From NCBI RefSeq assembly GCF_900110025.1, contig NZ_FOCE01000010.1, positions 62,001 through 126,000 of the forward strand: 64,000 bases of DNA. The letters are read 5' to 3'. A program made the position numbers and the translations under genes. Of this stretch, positions 17,770-24,328 are shown piece by piece (position 1 is the stretch's first letter; each line of letters begins with the position of its first letter). Below the pieces are notes generated by a model, which made no database searches, was not told the origin of the DNA, and saw only the letters and a program-made list of their open reading frames with translations. This stretch comes from Gemmobacter aquatilis. Lineage in GTDB: Bacteria > Pseudomonadota > Alphaproteobacteria > Rhodobacterales > Rhodobacteraceae.

Positions 17770-18819
17770 ATGGCCGACTATGCGGTTCAAGGCTATGTCT
17801 ACAATGGTTCTCTGCTGGCGGCGAACCTGCTGTCGCAGCAGACAACACTGCTGCTGTCCTCTTTCAGCGGCGCCTATAGTTGCACCATTTCGGACGACAG
17901 CGATCAGCTGACCATCGGCGAGCAGATCCAGATCAATGGCAATGACTTCGTGATGGTCGCCTCGGGCACGGCACAGCCGGGGGTGAACCTGCTGGGCCTG
18001 ACCATTCCAACCGGACTGCCGCGCGATCTGGTGGTGCTGCAATCCATGTCCACCGGTCAGCTGCATTTTGTCTTCCCCGATGGGGTGCCCAATGCCACGG
18101 GCATGATCGCCATGGTGATCGACCTTGAAGCGGTGGGATACGATCTGATCAGCAAAGGCCCGCTTTGCTTTGCGGTGGGCACGCTCATTGCGACAACCGC
18201 CGGGCCGCGCCGGGTCGAAGATCTCTGCGCAGGGTGCACGTTGGTCTGCCCTGATCGCGGCGCGGCGCGGGTGAAGGCTGTTCTGCAGGTGCCGCCGGCC
18301 CCTGGACCTTTGGCACGCAACATGGCGGTGTGCATTCACGCCGGGGCGCTTGACAACGGCCTGCCCCATCACGACCTGCGCCTTTCACGACAACATCGCA
18401 TCGCCGTTTCGGGCGCCGGGCTGGAGCTGATGTTCGGCCTGTCCCAAGCCCTGATCCCTGCCGCCGCCCTAGTGGATTTCGACCGTGTGACCTATGTGCA
18501 GCCGCGCGAAACCCCGGGTTATGTGCATCTGTTATGTGAGCAGCACAGCATTGTTCTGGCTGAAGGGGTCGCTGCGGAAACGCTGTTGTGGTCCGACTTG
18601 GCGCAGGACCATTTCGGTGCAGCCGAGGTCGCCGCGCTGCACAGCCGCCATCCCGAGCTTGCGGCCCAAGATGCCCATCCATGCCTGCCTCAATTGAGCA
18701 TGACCGATGCCCGGATCCTGACCCGCGCCGCCCGCAACCAATCCGGTTTTGCGATCTCGATCGGCGATCCCTGCGCTTTCACCCCTGACGAACCCCGACA
18801 GATATACGCGCAGCGGTGA
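17770..18819 (+). CDS. Hint-domain protein (Hint_2)
   Basis: 349 residues. The first 130 form a beta-rich domain without a known name. A Hint domain follows: PLCFAVGTLIATTAGPRRVEDL (catalytic Cys at about residue 138), HDLRLSRQHRIAVSG near 210, and HSIVLAEGVAAETLLWS near 270. The self-processing fold is related to inteins and hedgehog proteins, but there is no intein-like C-terminal Asn plus extein, so at most N-terminal cleavage could occur. Rhodobacterales carry many such proteins, often predicted to be exported without a signal peptide. A link to the type I exporter at 39.1-42.3 kb is speculation. Confidence 0.85.
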   Translation: MADYAVQGYVYNGSLLAANLLSQQTTLLLSSFSGAYSCTISDDSDQLTIGEQIQINGNDFVMVASGTAQPGVNLLGLTIPTGLPRDLVVLQSMSTGQLHFVFPDGVPNATGMIAMVIDLEAVGYDLISKGPLCFAVGTLIATTAGPRRVEDLCAGCTLVCPDRGAARVKAVLQVPPAPGPLARNMAVCIHAGALDNGLPHHDLRLSRQHRIAVSGAGLELMFGLSQALIPAAALVDFDRVTYVQPRETPGYVHLLCEQHSIVLAEGVAAETLLWSDLAQDHFGAAEVAALHSRHPELAAQDAHPCLPQLSMTDARILTRAARNQSGFAISIGDPCAFTPDEPRQIYAQR

Positions 18820-18861
18820 CCCTCCACTTTCCACCTTGCGGTGAGCCTGTGGCTGGCTCAG

Positions 18862-18884
18862 CCTTGCCTGCAAATCAGGCAAGG
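18862..18884 (+). other. Stem-loop overlapping the ribosome site of the P1 peptidase gene
   Basis: Arms CCTTGCCTG (18862-18870) and CAGGCAAGG (18876-18884) with loop CAAAT. The right arm runs into AAGGAGAGG, the ribosome site of the gene starting at 18894, so the fold would partly hide it. It could equally act as a weak transcription end for the Hint gene 43 bp upstream; there is no U tract. Confidence 0.5.
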
Positions 18885-18893
18885 AGAGGTGCC

Positions 18894-19895
18894 ATGCGGC
18901 CGGGCGTACGCAATCTGATCACCGATGTGGCGGGGCTGCGGGTCGGCCACGCTGAAGATGCACGGCTGCGCAGCGGTTGCACGGTGCTGCTGGGCGATGT
19001 GCCGTTCACGGCGGCAGTCAGTGTGATGGGCGGGGCCCCCGGCACGCGAGAGACGGATCTTCTGGCACCAGACCGGCTGGTGCAGCAGGTGGATGCGCTG
19101 GTGCTTTCGGGCGGGTCGGCCTTCGGGCTGGATGCCGCATCCGGGGTGGCCGACGGCCTGCGCGCACTCGGGCGCGGCTTTGCGGTCGGGCCGCAGCGGG
19201 TGCCCATCGTGCCGGGCGCCATCCTGTTCGACCTGTTGAACGGCGGCGAGAAGGATTGGGAGGAGAATCCTTACAAACCACTGGGGCAACAGGCGTTGCA
19301 GGCGGCTGCGGTGGATTTCCGGTTGGGCACGGCGGGTGCGGGCTATGGCGCGGCGACCGGCTGGCTGAAGGGCGGGCTCGGTTCCGTCTCTTGCGTGCTG
19401 GACAGCGGCATTACCGTCGGCGCGTTGGTGGCGGTGAATGCGCTGGGGTCGGTGACGGTGGGCGACGGGCCGGAATTCTGGGCCGCCCCATGGGAGCTGG
19501 CGGGCGAGTTCGGCGGGCTGGGCCTGCCGCGCACCTTCCCCGCCGGGGCCGAAGTGCTGCCGACGAAACGGCAGGGCGAGGCCACCACCATCGCCATCGT
19601 CGCCACCGATGCGCGGCTGACCCAGGCCGAGGCGCAGCGCGTGGCAGTGGCGGCCCATGACGGCATGGCGCGGGCCATCGTGCCCTCGCATACGCTGTTC
19701 GACGGTGATCTGGTCTTTGCCGCTGCAACCGGCGCGCGGGATATGGCTGAACCGCTGCGCGACCTGTACCAGATCGGCCATGCGGCGGCCTGCTGTCTGG
19801 CCCGCGCCATTGCACGCGGCGTGTATACAGCGCAGACCCTGCCCGGCGATCTGCAACCGAGTTGGGCGGCGCGGTTTGCCCGGCAGAGGCGATAA
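18894..19895 (+). CDS. P1/S58-family self-processing peptidase (DmpA-like)
   Basis: 333-residue Ntn-hydrolase-like enzyme of the DmpA/BapA family, aminopeptidases that mature by autocleavage. Features include RVGHAEDARLRSGCTV, SVMGGAPGTRETDLL, LVLSGGSAFGLDAASGV and the stretch ITVGALVAVNALGSV. The segment GEATTIAIVATDA follows at about residue 220, where the family cleaves to expose a Ser or Thr nucleophile (here probably a Thr). PSHTLFDGDLVFAAATG closes the active site. An excellent ribosome site (AAGGAGAGG) fixes the ATG at 18894. It may act on D-amino-acid peptides or beta-peptides; the real substrate is unknown. It converges on moaE. Confidence 0.88.
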   Translation: MRPGVRNLITDVAGLRVGHAEDARLRSGCTVLLGDVPFTAAVSVMGGAPGTRETDLLAPDRLVQQVDALVLSGGSAFGLDAASGVADGLRALGRGFAVGPQRVPIVPGAILFDLLNGGEKDWEENPYKPLGQQALQAAAVDFRLGTAGAGYGAATGWLKGGLGSVSCVLDSGITVGALVAVNALGSVTVGDGPEFWAAPWELAGEFGGLGLPRTFPAGAEVLPTKRQGEATTIAIVATDARLTQAEAQRVAVAAHDGMARAIVPSHTLFDGDLVFAAATGARDMAEPLRDLYQIGHAAACCLARAIARGVYTAQTLPGDLQPSWAARFARQRR

Positions 19896-19917
19896 TGCGA
19901 AAGCGCGGGGGCGGCGC

Positions 19918-20358
19918 CTACCAGCGGGTCAGCGCTGCCTCGTCACTGTCTTTTGCGGCCACCCATTCCGTCCCGTCCGCGCCGATTTCCTTCTTCCAGA
20001 ACGGCGCGCGGGATTTGAGGTAATCCATCAGAAACTCTGCCGCAGCGAAGGCATCGGCCCGGTGTATGGCGGCGGTGGCCACCATCATGATCGGCTCATC
20101 CGGCCCCAACCGCCCATGGCGATGGATCACCATCGCATCGGCCAGCGACCAGCGCGCCTTCGCCTCTTCCATGATCGCCGCAATGGCGCGTTCGGTCATG
20201 CCAGGATAATGCTCGATTTCCATCGCCGACAGTCTGCCACCATTGTCGCGCACCAGCCCGATGAAGGTGACCACGGCCCCTGCCCCGGCCAACCCGGCAA
20301 TGAAGCCTTCGGTCTCGCGGCCAATGTCAAAGCGATCTTCCTGCACCACAAGCTGCAT
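19918..20358 (-). CDS. moaE: Molybdopterin synthase catalytic subunit
   Basis: Large subunit of the enzyme that puts two sulfurs into precursor Z (cPMP) to form molybdopterin. The 146 residues show GAVVTFIGLVRD, the MAIVHRHGRLGPDE-like segment (MVIHRHGRLGPDEP), and KSRAPFWKKEIGADG, which holds the conserved Lys residues. It starts one base after the moaD stop, so the two subunits are translated together. Molybdopterin made here is needed by the formate dehydrogenase FdsA encoded 4 kb away, among other enzymes. Confidence 0.96.
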   Translation of the reverse strand: MQLVVQEDRFDIGRETEGFIAGLAGAGAVVTFIGLVRDNGGRLSAMEIEHYPGMTERAIAAIMEEAKARWSLADAMVIHRHGRLGPDEPIMMVATAAIHRADAFAAAEFLMDYLKSRAPFWKKEIGADGTEWVAAKDSDEAALTRW

Positions 20359-20359
20359 T

Positions 20360-20611
20360 TCAGCCCCCGGTCATCGGTGGGAAAAACGCCACCTCGCGCA
20401 CCCCGGCCAAGGGCGCCGCGAAATCCGCAAGCTCCTGATCCAGCGCCACGCGCAGGGCGGGCAGATCGGCGAAGGCATAGGCATACCGTTCTTCCCGCGC
20501 GCAAAGCTCGGCAATCAGATCAGCCACGGTTTCGGCCTGCGTCTCCACCTTCTCGCGCGGCAGGCCGATGCGTTCGCGGACCCAGGCGAAATAGAGCACG
20601 TCGATCTTCAT
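20360..20611 (-). CDS. moaD: Molybdopterin synthase sulfur-carrier subunit
   Basis: 83-residue ubiquitin-like protein whose C-terminal Gly-Gly is turned into a thiocarboxylate and donates sulfur to MoaE. The sequence begins MKIDVLYFAWVRERIG and ends FFPPMTGG, the required tail. Its ATG overlaps the pgsA stop by one base (TGATG). The order pgsA-moaD-moaE is common in this order of bacteria. The longer open frame to 20890 lies over pgsA and is not used. Confidence 0.96.
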   Translation of the reverse strand: MKIDVLYFAWVRERIGLPREKVETQAETVADLIAELCAREERYAYAFADLPALRVALDQELADFAAPLAGVREVAFFPPMTGG

Positions 20612-21273
20612 CACTTGTCCCGCAGGAAAGGCAGGGCCTTGCGGAAGTAATCCCAGCCGGTGAGGAAGGTCAGTATGGCCGCGATCCAGATCAGCACCAA
20701 GCCGATATTGGTCGCAAAGGCCGCGCAATCGCGGTTGCCACAGGTGCGGATCGGATCGGCCACGCCCGCCTCGACCGCGGCGGCATATTGTTCGGGCGTC
20801 ATGCCGCGCAGCGCGATGCCCTCCAGATATTCCAGCCCGGTGCCCAGAAACAGGACGGCAATCGCCACCATCTGGGCGGTGGTCTTCCACTTGGCCAGCT
20901 TCGTCACCTTCAGCAACCCAGCGGTATTGCCCAGAAATTCGCGCAGGCCAGACACGAAAACCTCGCGGAACAGGATCAGCGTCGCGGGCAGGATCAGCCA
21001 GGGATTCATGCCGGAATAGCCGGTGATCACCATGATCGCGATGACCACCATCGCCTTGTCAGCGATCGGATCCAGCATGGTGCCGAATTTCGATTCCTGC
21101 TTCCACAGCCGCGCAAGATAGCCATCGAACCAATCTGTCACCGCTGCGGTGATGAACAGCGACAGCGCAAACCAGTCGGCATAGGGGCGGCGGAAATACA
21201 GGAACATCACCGCCACGCCGGGCGCAGCAAGCAGACGCAGGATCGTCAGGAGGTTCGGAATGTTCCAGTTCAT
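20611..21273 (-). CDS. pgsA: CDP-diacylglycerol-glycerol-3-phosphate 3-phosphatidyltransferase
   Basis: Inner-membrane enzyme that makes phosphatidylglycerol phosphate. The 220 residues begin MNWNIPNLLTILRLLAAPG and contain the CDP-alcohol phosphotransferase motif DWFDGYLARLW...FGTMLDPIADK (about residues 47-73), followed by several hydrophobic helices. A Cys-containing loop near residues 170-185 (RTCGNRDCAAF) is an extension between the last two helices that I would not expect in E. coli PgsA. It is the first gene of a coupled pgsA-moaD-moaE group and diverges from the Hsp70-family gene. Confidence 0.96.
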   Translation of the reverse strand: MNWNIPNLLTILRLLAAPGVAVMFLYFRRPYADWFALSLFITAAVTDWFDGYLARLWKQESKFGTMLDPIADKAMVVIAIMVITGYSGMNPWLILPATLILFREVFVSGLREFLGNTAGLLKVTKLAKWKTTAQMVAIAVLFLGTGLEYLEGIALRGMTPEQYAAAVEAGVADPIRTCGNRDCAAFATNIGLVLIWIAAILTFLTGWDYFRKALPFLRDK

Positions 21274-21379
21274 GGGGTAATTCGTATCCGATGGGCGTCA
21301 CGGGGGGAAGAGGGCCGAAGCCTTTACACGCGCCACGCGGCGCATTACGTCGGGCGTTCGGCGGAAAATGGAGAGGCAG

Positions 21380-22624
21380 ATGCGAGCCTGCGGCATAGAT
21401 TTCGGCACCTCGAATTCCACCGTGGGTGTGGCGGATGCACAAGGCGGGCGGCTGCTGGCTCTGGAGGGTGAGGCGCAAACCCTGCCCTCGGCGGTGTTCT
21501 GGCACGAGGACGGTGCGCCCGATTTCGGTCGTGCTGCGATTGCCGCCTATGTGGAGGGTGACGATGGCCGCCTGATGCGTGGGCTGAAAAGCACGCTCGG
21601 ATCTTCGCTGATCGCCGAACGCACGCGAGTCGGCAACCGTGCCGTCAGCTTCCGCGAGGTGCTGGCGCGCTATATCGGCCATCTGCGCGCCCGGCTGATC
21701 GCCGCCGAAGGCCCGATCGAGGCGGTGGTGATGGGCCGCCCCGTGCATTTCGTCGATGACGACGCCGAGGCCGACGCCCGCGCCCAAGCCGTTCTGGCGG
21801 AAATCGCGCGCGAGGTCGGCTTTCGGGATGTGGAGTTCCAGTATGAACCCATCGCCGCCGCACTGCATTACGAGGCGGGGATTGCGGAGGAGGAACTGGT
21901 CCTGATCGTTGATATCGGCGGCGGCACCTCGGACGTGTCGCTGGTGCGGGTCGGGCCTATGCGGCGACAGCGGGCCGACCGCGCCTCCGACATTCTGGGC
22001 AATGACGGTATCCGCGTCGGCGGCACCGATTTTGACCGGCTGCTGAGCCTTGCCGAAGTGATGCCACATCTGGGTTTCGGCGCGGCCACCAAAGGCGGCA
22101 CCGGCACCATGCCGCGGCACTATTTCCTTGATCTGGCGACCTGGCACCGGATCAACTTCCTGTACACCCAAAACACCACCGCCGACCTGAAGGCCCTGCG
22201 CCACGAGGCTGACCGGCCCGAACTGATCGACCGGCTAGCGCAGGTTATCGCGGGCCGCAAGGGCCATGCCGTGGCGATGGAGGTCGAAGCCGCGAAGATC
22301 GCGCTGTCCGAAACCGAGGTGACCCGGCTCACCCTTGCCGGGCTGACTGGTGGACCGAACCCGCTGGCGAAACGGGAACGGTTCGAAGAGGCGGTCGAGG
22401 CGCCGCTGGCCCGGATCGGCACTTTGCTGCGCGCGGTGCTGGCGCAGGGCGGGGTGACCGCCGATCAGGTCGGCACGGTGTTCCTGACCGGCGGGTCAAG
22501 CCAGCTTCCGGTGCTGCAAGCCGTGGTCCGCGACGTTCTGCCCGGCGTGCGACTGGCCAGCGGCGACATGTTGGGCAGCGTCGGCACCGGGCTGGCGCTG
22601 GATGCCGCCCGGCGCCTCGGCTGA
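21380..22624 (+). CDS. Short Hsp70-family protein, YegD-like
   Basis: 414 residues forming an actin-like ATPase with Hsp70 hallmarks: GIDFGTSNSTVGV (phosphate 1), LVLIVDIGGGTSDVSLV (phosphate 2, about residue 175) and FLTGGSSQLPVLQAV (adenosine motif, about residue 365). It ends shortly after the ATPase part, so it lacks the normal DnaK peptide-binding and lid domains. This matches YegD-type proteins, whose role is poorly known. ATG 21380 is preceded by GGAGAGG, making it better than the ATG at 21368, which lies inside that site. It is divergent from pgsA and convergent with queF. Confidence 0.9.
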   Translation: MRACGIDFGTSNSTVGVADAQGGRLLALEGEAQTLPSAVFWHEDGAPDFGRAAIAAYVEGDDGRLMRGLKSTLGSSLIAERTRVGNRAVSFREVLARYIGHLRARLIAAEGPIEAVVMGRPVHFVDDDAEADARAQAVLAEIAREVGFRDVEFQYEPIAAALHYEAGIAEEELVLIVDIGGGTSDVSLVRVGPMRRQRADRASDILGNDGIRVGGTDFDRLLSLAEVMPHLGFGAATKGGTGTMPRHYFLDLATWHRINFLYTQNTTADLKALRHEADRPELIDRLAQVIAGRKGHAVAMEVEAAKIALSETEVTRLTLAGLTGGPNPLAKRERFEEAVEAPLARIGTLLRAVLAQGGVTADQVGTVFLTGGSSQLPVLQAVVRDVLPGVRLASGDMLGSVGTGLALDAARRLG

Positions 22625-22636
22625 ACCCGGCGGACC

Positions 22637-23101
22637 TTAGCCCCGGCCGCGATAGGGGGGCACGCCCTGATCGGGGATCCAGACATCGGCCGGTGCAGCA
22701 CCGCTTTGCCAGAACACGTCGATCGGGATCCCGCCACGCGGATACCAATAGCCCCCGATCCGCAACCATTCCGGCTGCAGCAGATCGACCAGCCGCCGGG
22801 CAATGGATACGGTGCAATCTTCGTGAAAGGCCCCGTGGTTGCGGAACGAGAACAGGAACAGCTTGAGCGACTTGCTTTCCACCAGCCAGTCGCGCGGGAT
22901 ATAGTCGATCACCAGATGTGCGAAATCCGGCTGGCCGGTCATCGGACACAGCGAGGTGAATTCGGGTGCGGTGAAACGCACCACATACCGCTGTCCCGCT
23001 TGCGGATTGGCCACCTTTTCCAGCACCGCCGCTTCCGGCGAAGCGGGCATGGAGGTCGGGCTGCCAAGTTGCTGCAGGCCGGAATAGATTGTCTCACTCA
23101 T
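22637..23101 (-). CDS. queF: NADPH-dependent 7-cyano-7-deazaguanine reductase
   Basis: Reduces preQ0 to preQ1 in queuosine synthesis. The 154 residues match the short unimodular QueF type. The catalytic Cys lies in [14 protein letters not shown], and the NADPH-binding signature [20 protein letters not shown] follows, then [22 protein letters not shown] 23101 is the only sensible start, with GAGGG seven bases upstream. The leader contains a preQ1-I-type aptamer and a 13-codon frame (separate entries), so expression is probably repressed by the product. It sits downstream of fdsD but is separated by more than 200 bp. Confidence 0.96.
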   Translation of the reverse strand: MSETIYSGLQQLGSPTSMPASPEAAVLEKVANPQAGQRYVVRFTAPEFTSLCPMTGQPDFAHLVIDYIPRDWLVESKSLKLFLFSFRNHGAFHEDCTVSIARRLVDLLQPEWLRIGGYWYPRGGIPIDVFWQSGAAPADVWIPDQGVPPYRGRG

Positions 23102-23135
23102 GGAAATGCCCTCGGTCAGGGCCTCCGCGCCGCAC
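23094..23135 (-). CDS. Candidate 13-residue leader peptide upstream of queF
   Basis: GTG at 23135 follows the aptamer-borne AAGGA by five bases and opens a 13-codon frame ([13 protein letters not shown]). Its TGA (23096-23094) lies just inside queF, overlapping codons 2 and 3. The queF ribosome site GAGGG is in a hairpin (23108-23122) that ribosomes on this frame would melt. That makes translational coupling plausible. It is a short frame, so chance is possible. Confidence 0.4.
   Translation of the reverse strand: MRRGGPDRGHFHE
23108..23122 (-). other. Hairpin hiding the queF ribosome site
   Basis: On the minus strand GCCCT (23122-23118) pairs with AGGGC (23112-23108) across loop GACCG. Four of the five bases of the queF ribosome site GAGGG (23113-23109) are inside the 3' arm. 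Together with the aptamer upstream it may act as the expression platform. Confidence 0.45.
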
Positions 23136-23140
23136 TTTGA

Positions 23141-23171
23141 TCCTTGTTTTAACCGGGTAGGCTGCGACCGG
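23141..23171 (-). promoter_or_regulatory. preQ1-I-type riboswitch aptamer of queF
   Basis: Read on the minus strand: CCGG, then loop TCGCAGCCTAC, then CCGG, then TTAAAACAAGGA. The blocks GGTCGCAG and AAAACAAGG match, in order, the Thermoanaerobacter tengcongensis preQ1-I aptamer. That includes the pseudoknot partners (the loop C and G with the tail C and G) and the C just before the 3' arm that reads preQ1. The tail ends in AAGGA, a ribosome-binding sequence, as in translational preQ1 switches. Stem P1 is only 4 bp and the tail is two bases shorter than in that example. Position upstream of queF supports the call strongly. Confidence 0.75.
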
Positions 23172-23241
23172 AGGCAGGTTTGCCTTCGATCAGCCGTACC
23201 AGCAGTGCCCCCACCTGACAACCGTCGCCGGGGGCGGAGAC

Positions 23242-23308
23242 AAGCAGCCAAAGGCTGCGCAGGCGACCTGAAAGGCTTGCGCGCGCCAGCGCGCTCCGTT
23301 TGGTGGCG
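23242..23308. repeat. Dispersed palindromic repeat, copy 1
   Basis: CAAGCAGCCAAAGGCTGCGC... through GCGCGCCAGCGCGCTCCGTTTG. The same layout (AAGC-GCC-AAAG-GGC-GCAGGCGA, then a GCGCGC palindrome, then CCGTTTG) occurs at 60013-60078. Each copy has two short palindromes. This copy begins 2 bp after the fdsD stop. Confidence 0.7.
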
Positions 23309-23310
23309 GG

Positions 23311-23532
23311 TCAGGCGGCGGCGGGGCGGCGGATCTGGCTGGCGGCTTCCATCACCAACGGGCGCAGGCCGTCTCCACCGTGATCGATCAGGTCGAACAA
23401 TTGGCGGCGCATCCGCGGTTCCCAGAAATCATTGATATGCCCGGCAAGCCCGGACACCCCTTCGGCATGTGGTTTGCTTTCCATGAACCGGGCGATCTGG
23501 TTGGCCATGGTGACGAGTTTCTCATGCGACAT
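23311..23532 (-). CDS. fdsD: Formate dehydrogenase delta subunit
   Basis: 73-residue accessory subunit of the NAD-dependent formate dehydrogenase, required for a functional complex in Rhodobacter capsulatus. The sequence begins [19 protein letters not shown] and continues with [19 protein letters not shown], the FdsD core. It overlaps the fdhD gene by 11 bp and is the last gene of the fds operon. The frame continues past its stop for about 50 codons without another stop, but that stretch overlaps a dispersed repeat and has no start codon. Confidence 0.93.
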   Translation of the reverse strand: MSHEKLVTMANQIARFMESKPHAEGVSGLAGHINDFWEPRMRRQLFDLIDHGGDGLRPLVMEAASQIRRPAAA

Positions 23533-24328
23533 GGGCGGCCTCTGACGATGCGATACGGTGGGGATGGGTGAAACATTCGAACCCGTCGGGGCGGGCCAAA
23601 GCGATGAGGGTGAGACCAGCGGCTTCGGCGGCATCCACAGCTGTAGCAGTGGGGGCCGAAACCGCGATCAGCACCGGCGCGCCGAAGACACAAGCCTTTT
23701 GCACCATGTCGATCGAGGTGCGGCAGGTCAGCACCAGCGCCCCCGGCCCGCGCGGCGTGCGGATCAGGCTGCCGATCAGCTTGTCGAGCGCGTTGTGCCG
23801 ACCGACATCCTCGCGCGCCGCCACAATCGCCCCAGCGGTCCAGAATGCAGCGCAATGGGCGGCGCGGGTGGCATCGTGCAGTGGCTGATGCGCGGGCAGA
23901 TCGGCCACCGCCTGCATCACCTGCGCAGGCGTCAGGGCAAAATCCGACGGCGCGATCGGTCGTGGCAGGCGCAGCGCCTCTTCCAGACTGTCGATGCCGC
24001 ACAGGCCGCAGCCGACTGGCCCGGCCATGCTGCGCCGACGCTTTGCCTGCCGGGCCGCTGCGGCTTCGGTCAACCAGATCTGCAGGTCGATACCCTGCGC
24101 CGTCTCCACCACGTCAACGCTTGCGATCTCGTCCGGCGTCGCGATGCCTTCGGTCAACGAAAAGCCATAGGCGAAATCCACCAGATCCGCCGGGGTCGCC
24201 ATCATGACCGCATGGGTGGAGCCGTTATAGCTCAGCGCCACTGCCACCTCGGCGGGCAGCACCCGGCTGCCCGCGCGCAGGGCGCCTGCCTGAAACGACA
24301 GACGCGGCAGGGGGCGCCGGGTCTCCAT
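23522..24328 (-). CDS. fdhD: FdhD/FdsC sulfurtransferase for formate dehydrogenase
   Basis: Accessory protein (FdsC in the fds system) that sulfurates the bis-MGD cofactor and delivers it to FdsA. The 268 residues show the conserved VGCGLCG motif with Cys107 and Cys110, the sulfur-relay cysteines. They also show AAREDVGRHNALDKLIG and LVLTCRTSIDMVQKA, family signatures. The ATG overlaps the fdsA stop by one base (TGATG), and its 3' end overlaps fdsD. The position between fdsA and fdsD is that of fdsC in the Rhodobacter capsulatus order fdsGBACD. Confidence 0.95.
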   Translation of the reverse strand: METRRPLPRLSFQAGALRAGSRVLPAEVAVALSYNGSTHAVMMATPADLVDFAYGFSLTEGIATPDEIASVDVVETAQGIDLQIWLTEAAAARQAKRRRSMAGPVGCGLCGIDSLEEALRLPRPIAPSDFALTPAQVMQAVADLPAHQPLHDATRAAHCAAFWTAGAIVAAREDVGRHNALDKLIGSLIRTPRGPGALVLTCRTSIDMVQKACVFGAPVLIAVSAPTATAVDAAEAAGLTLIALARPDGFECFTHPHRIASSEAAHVA

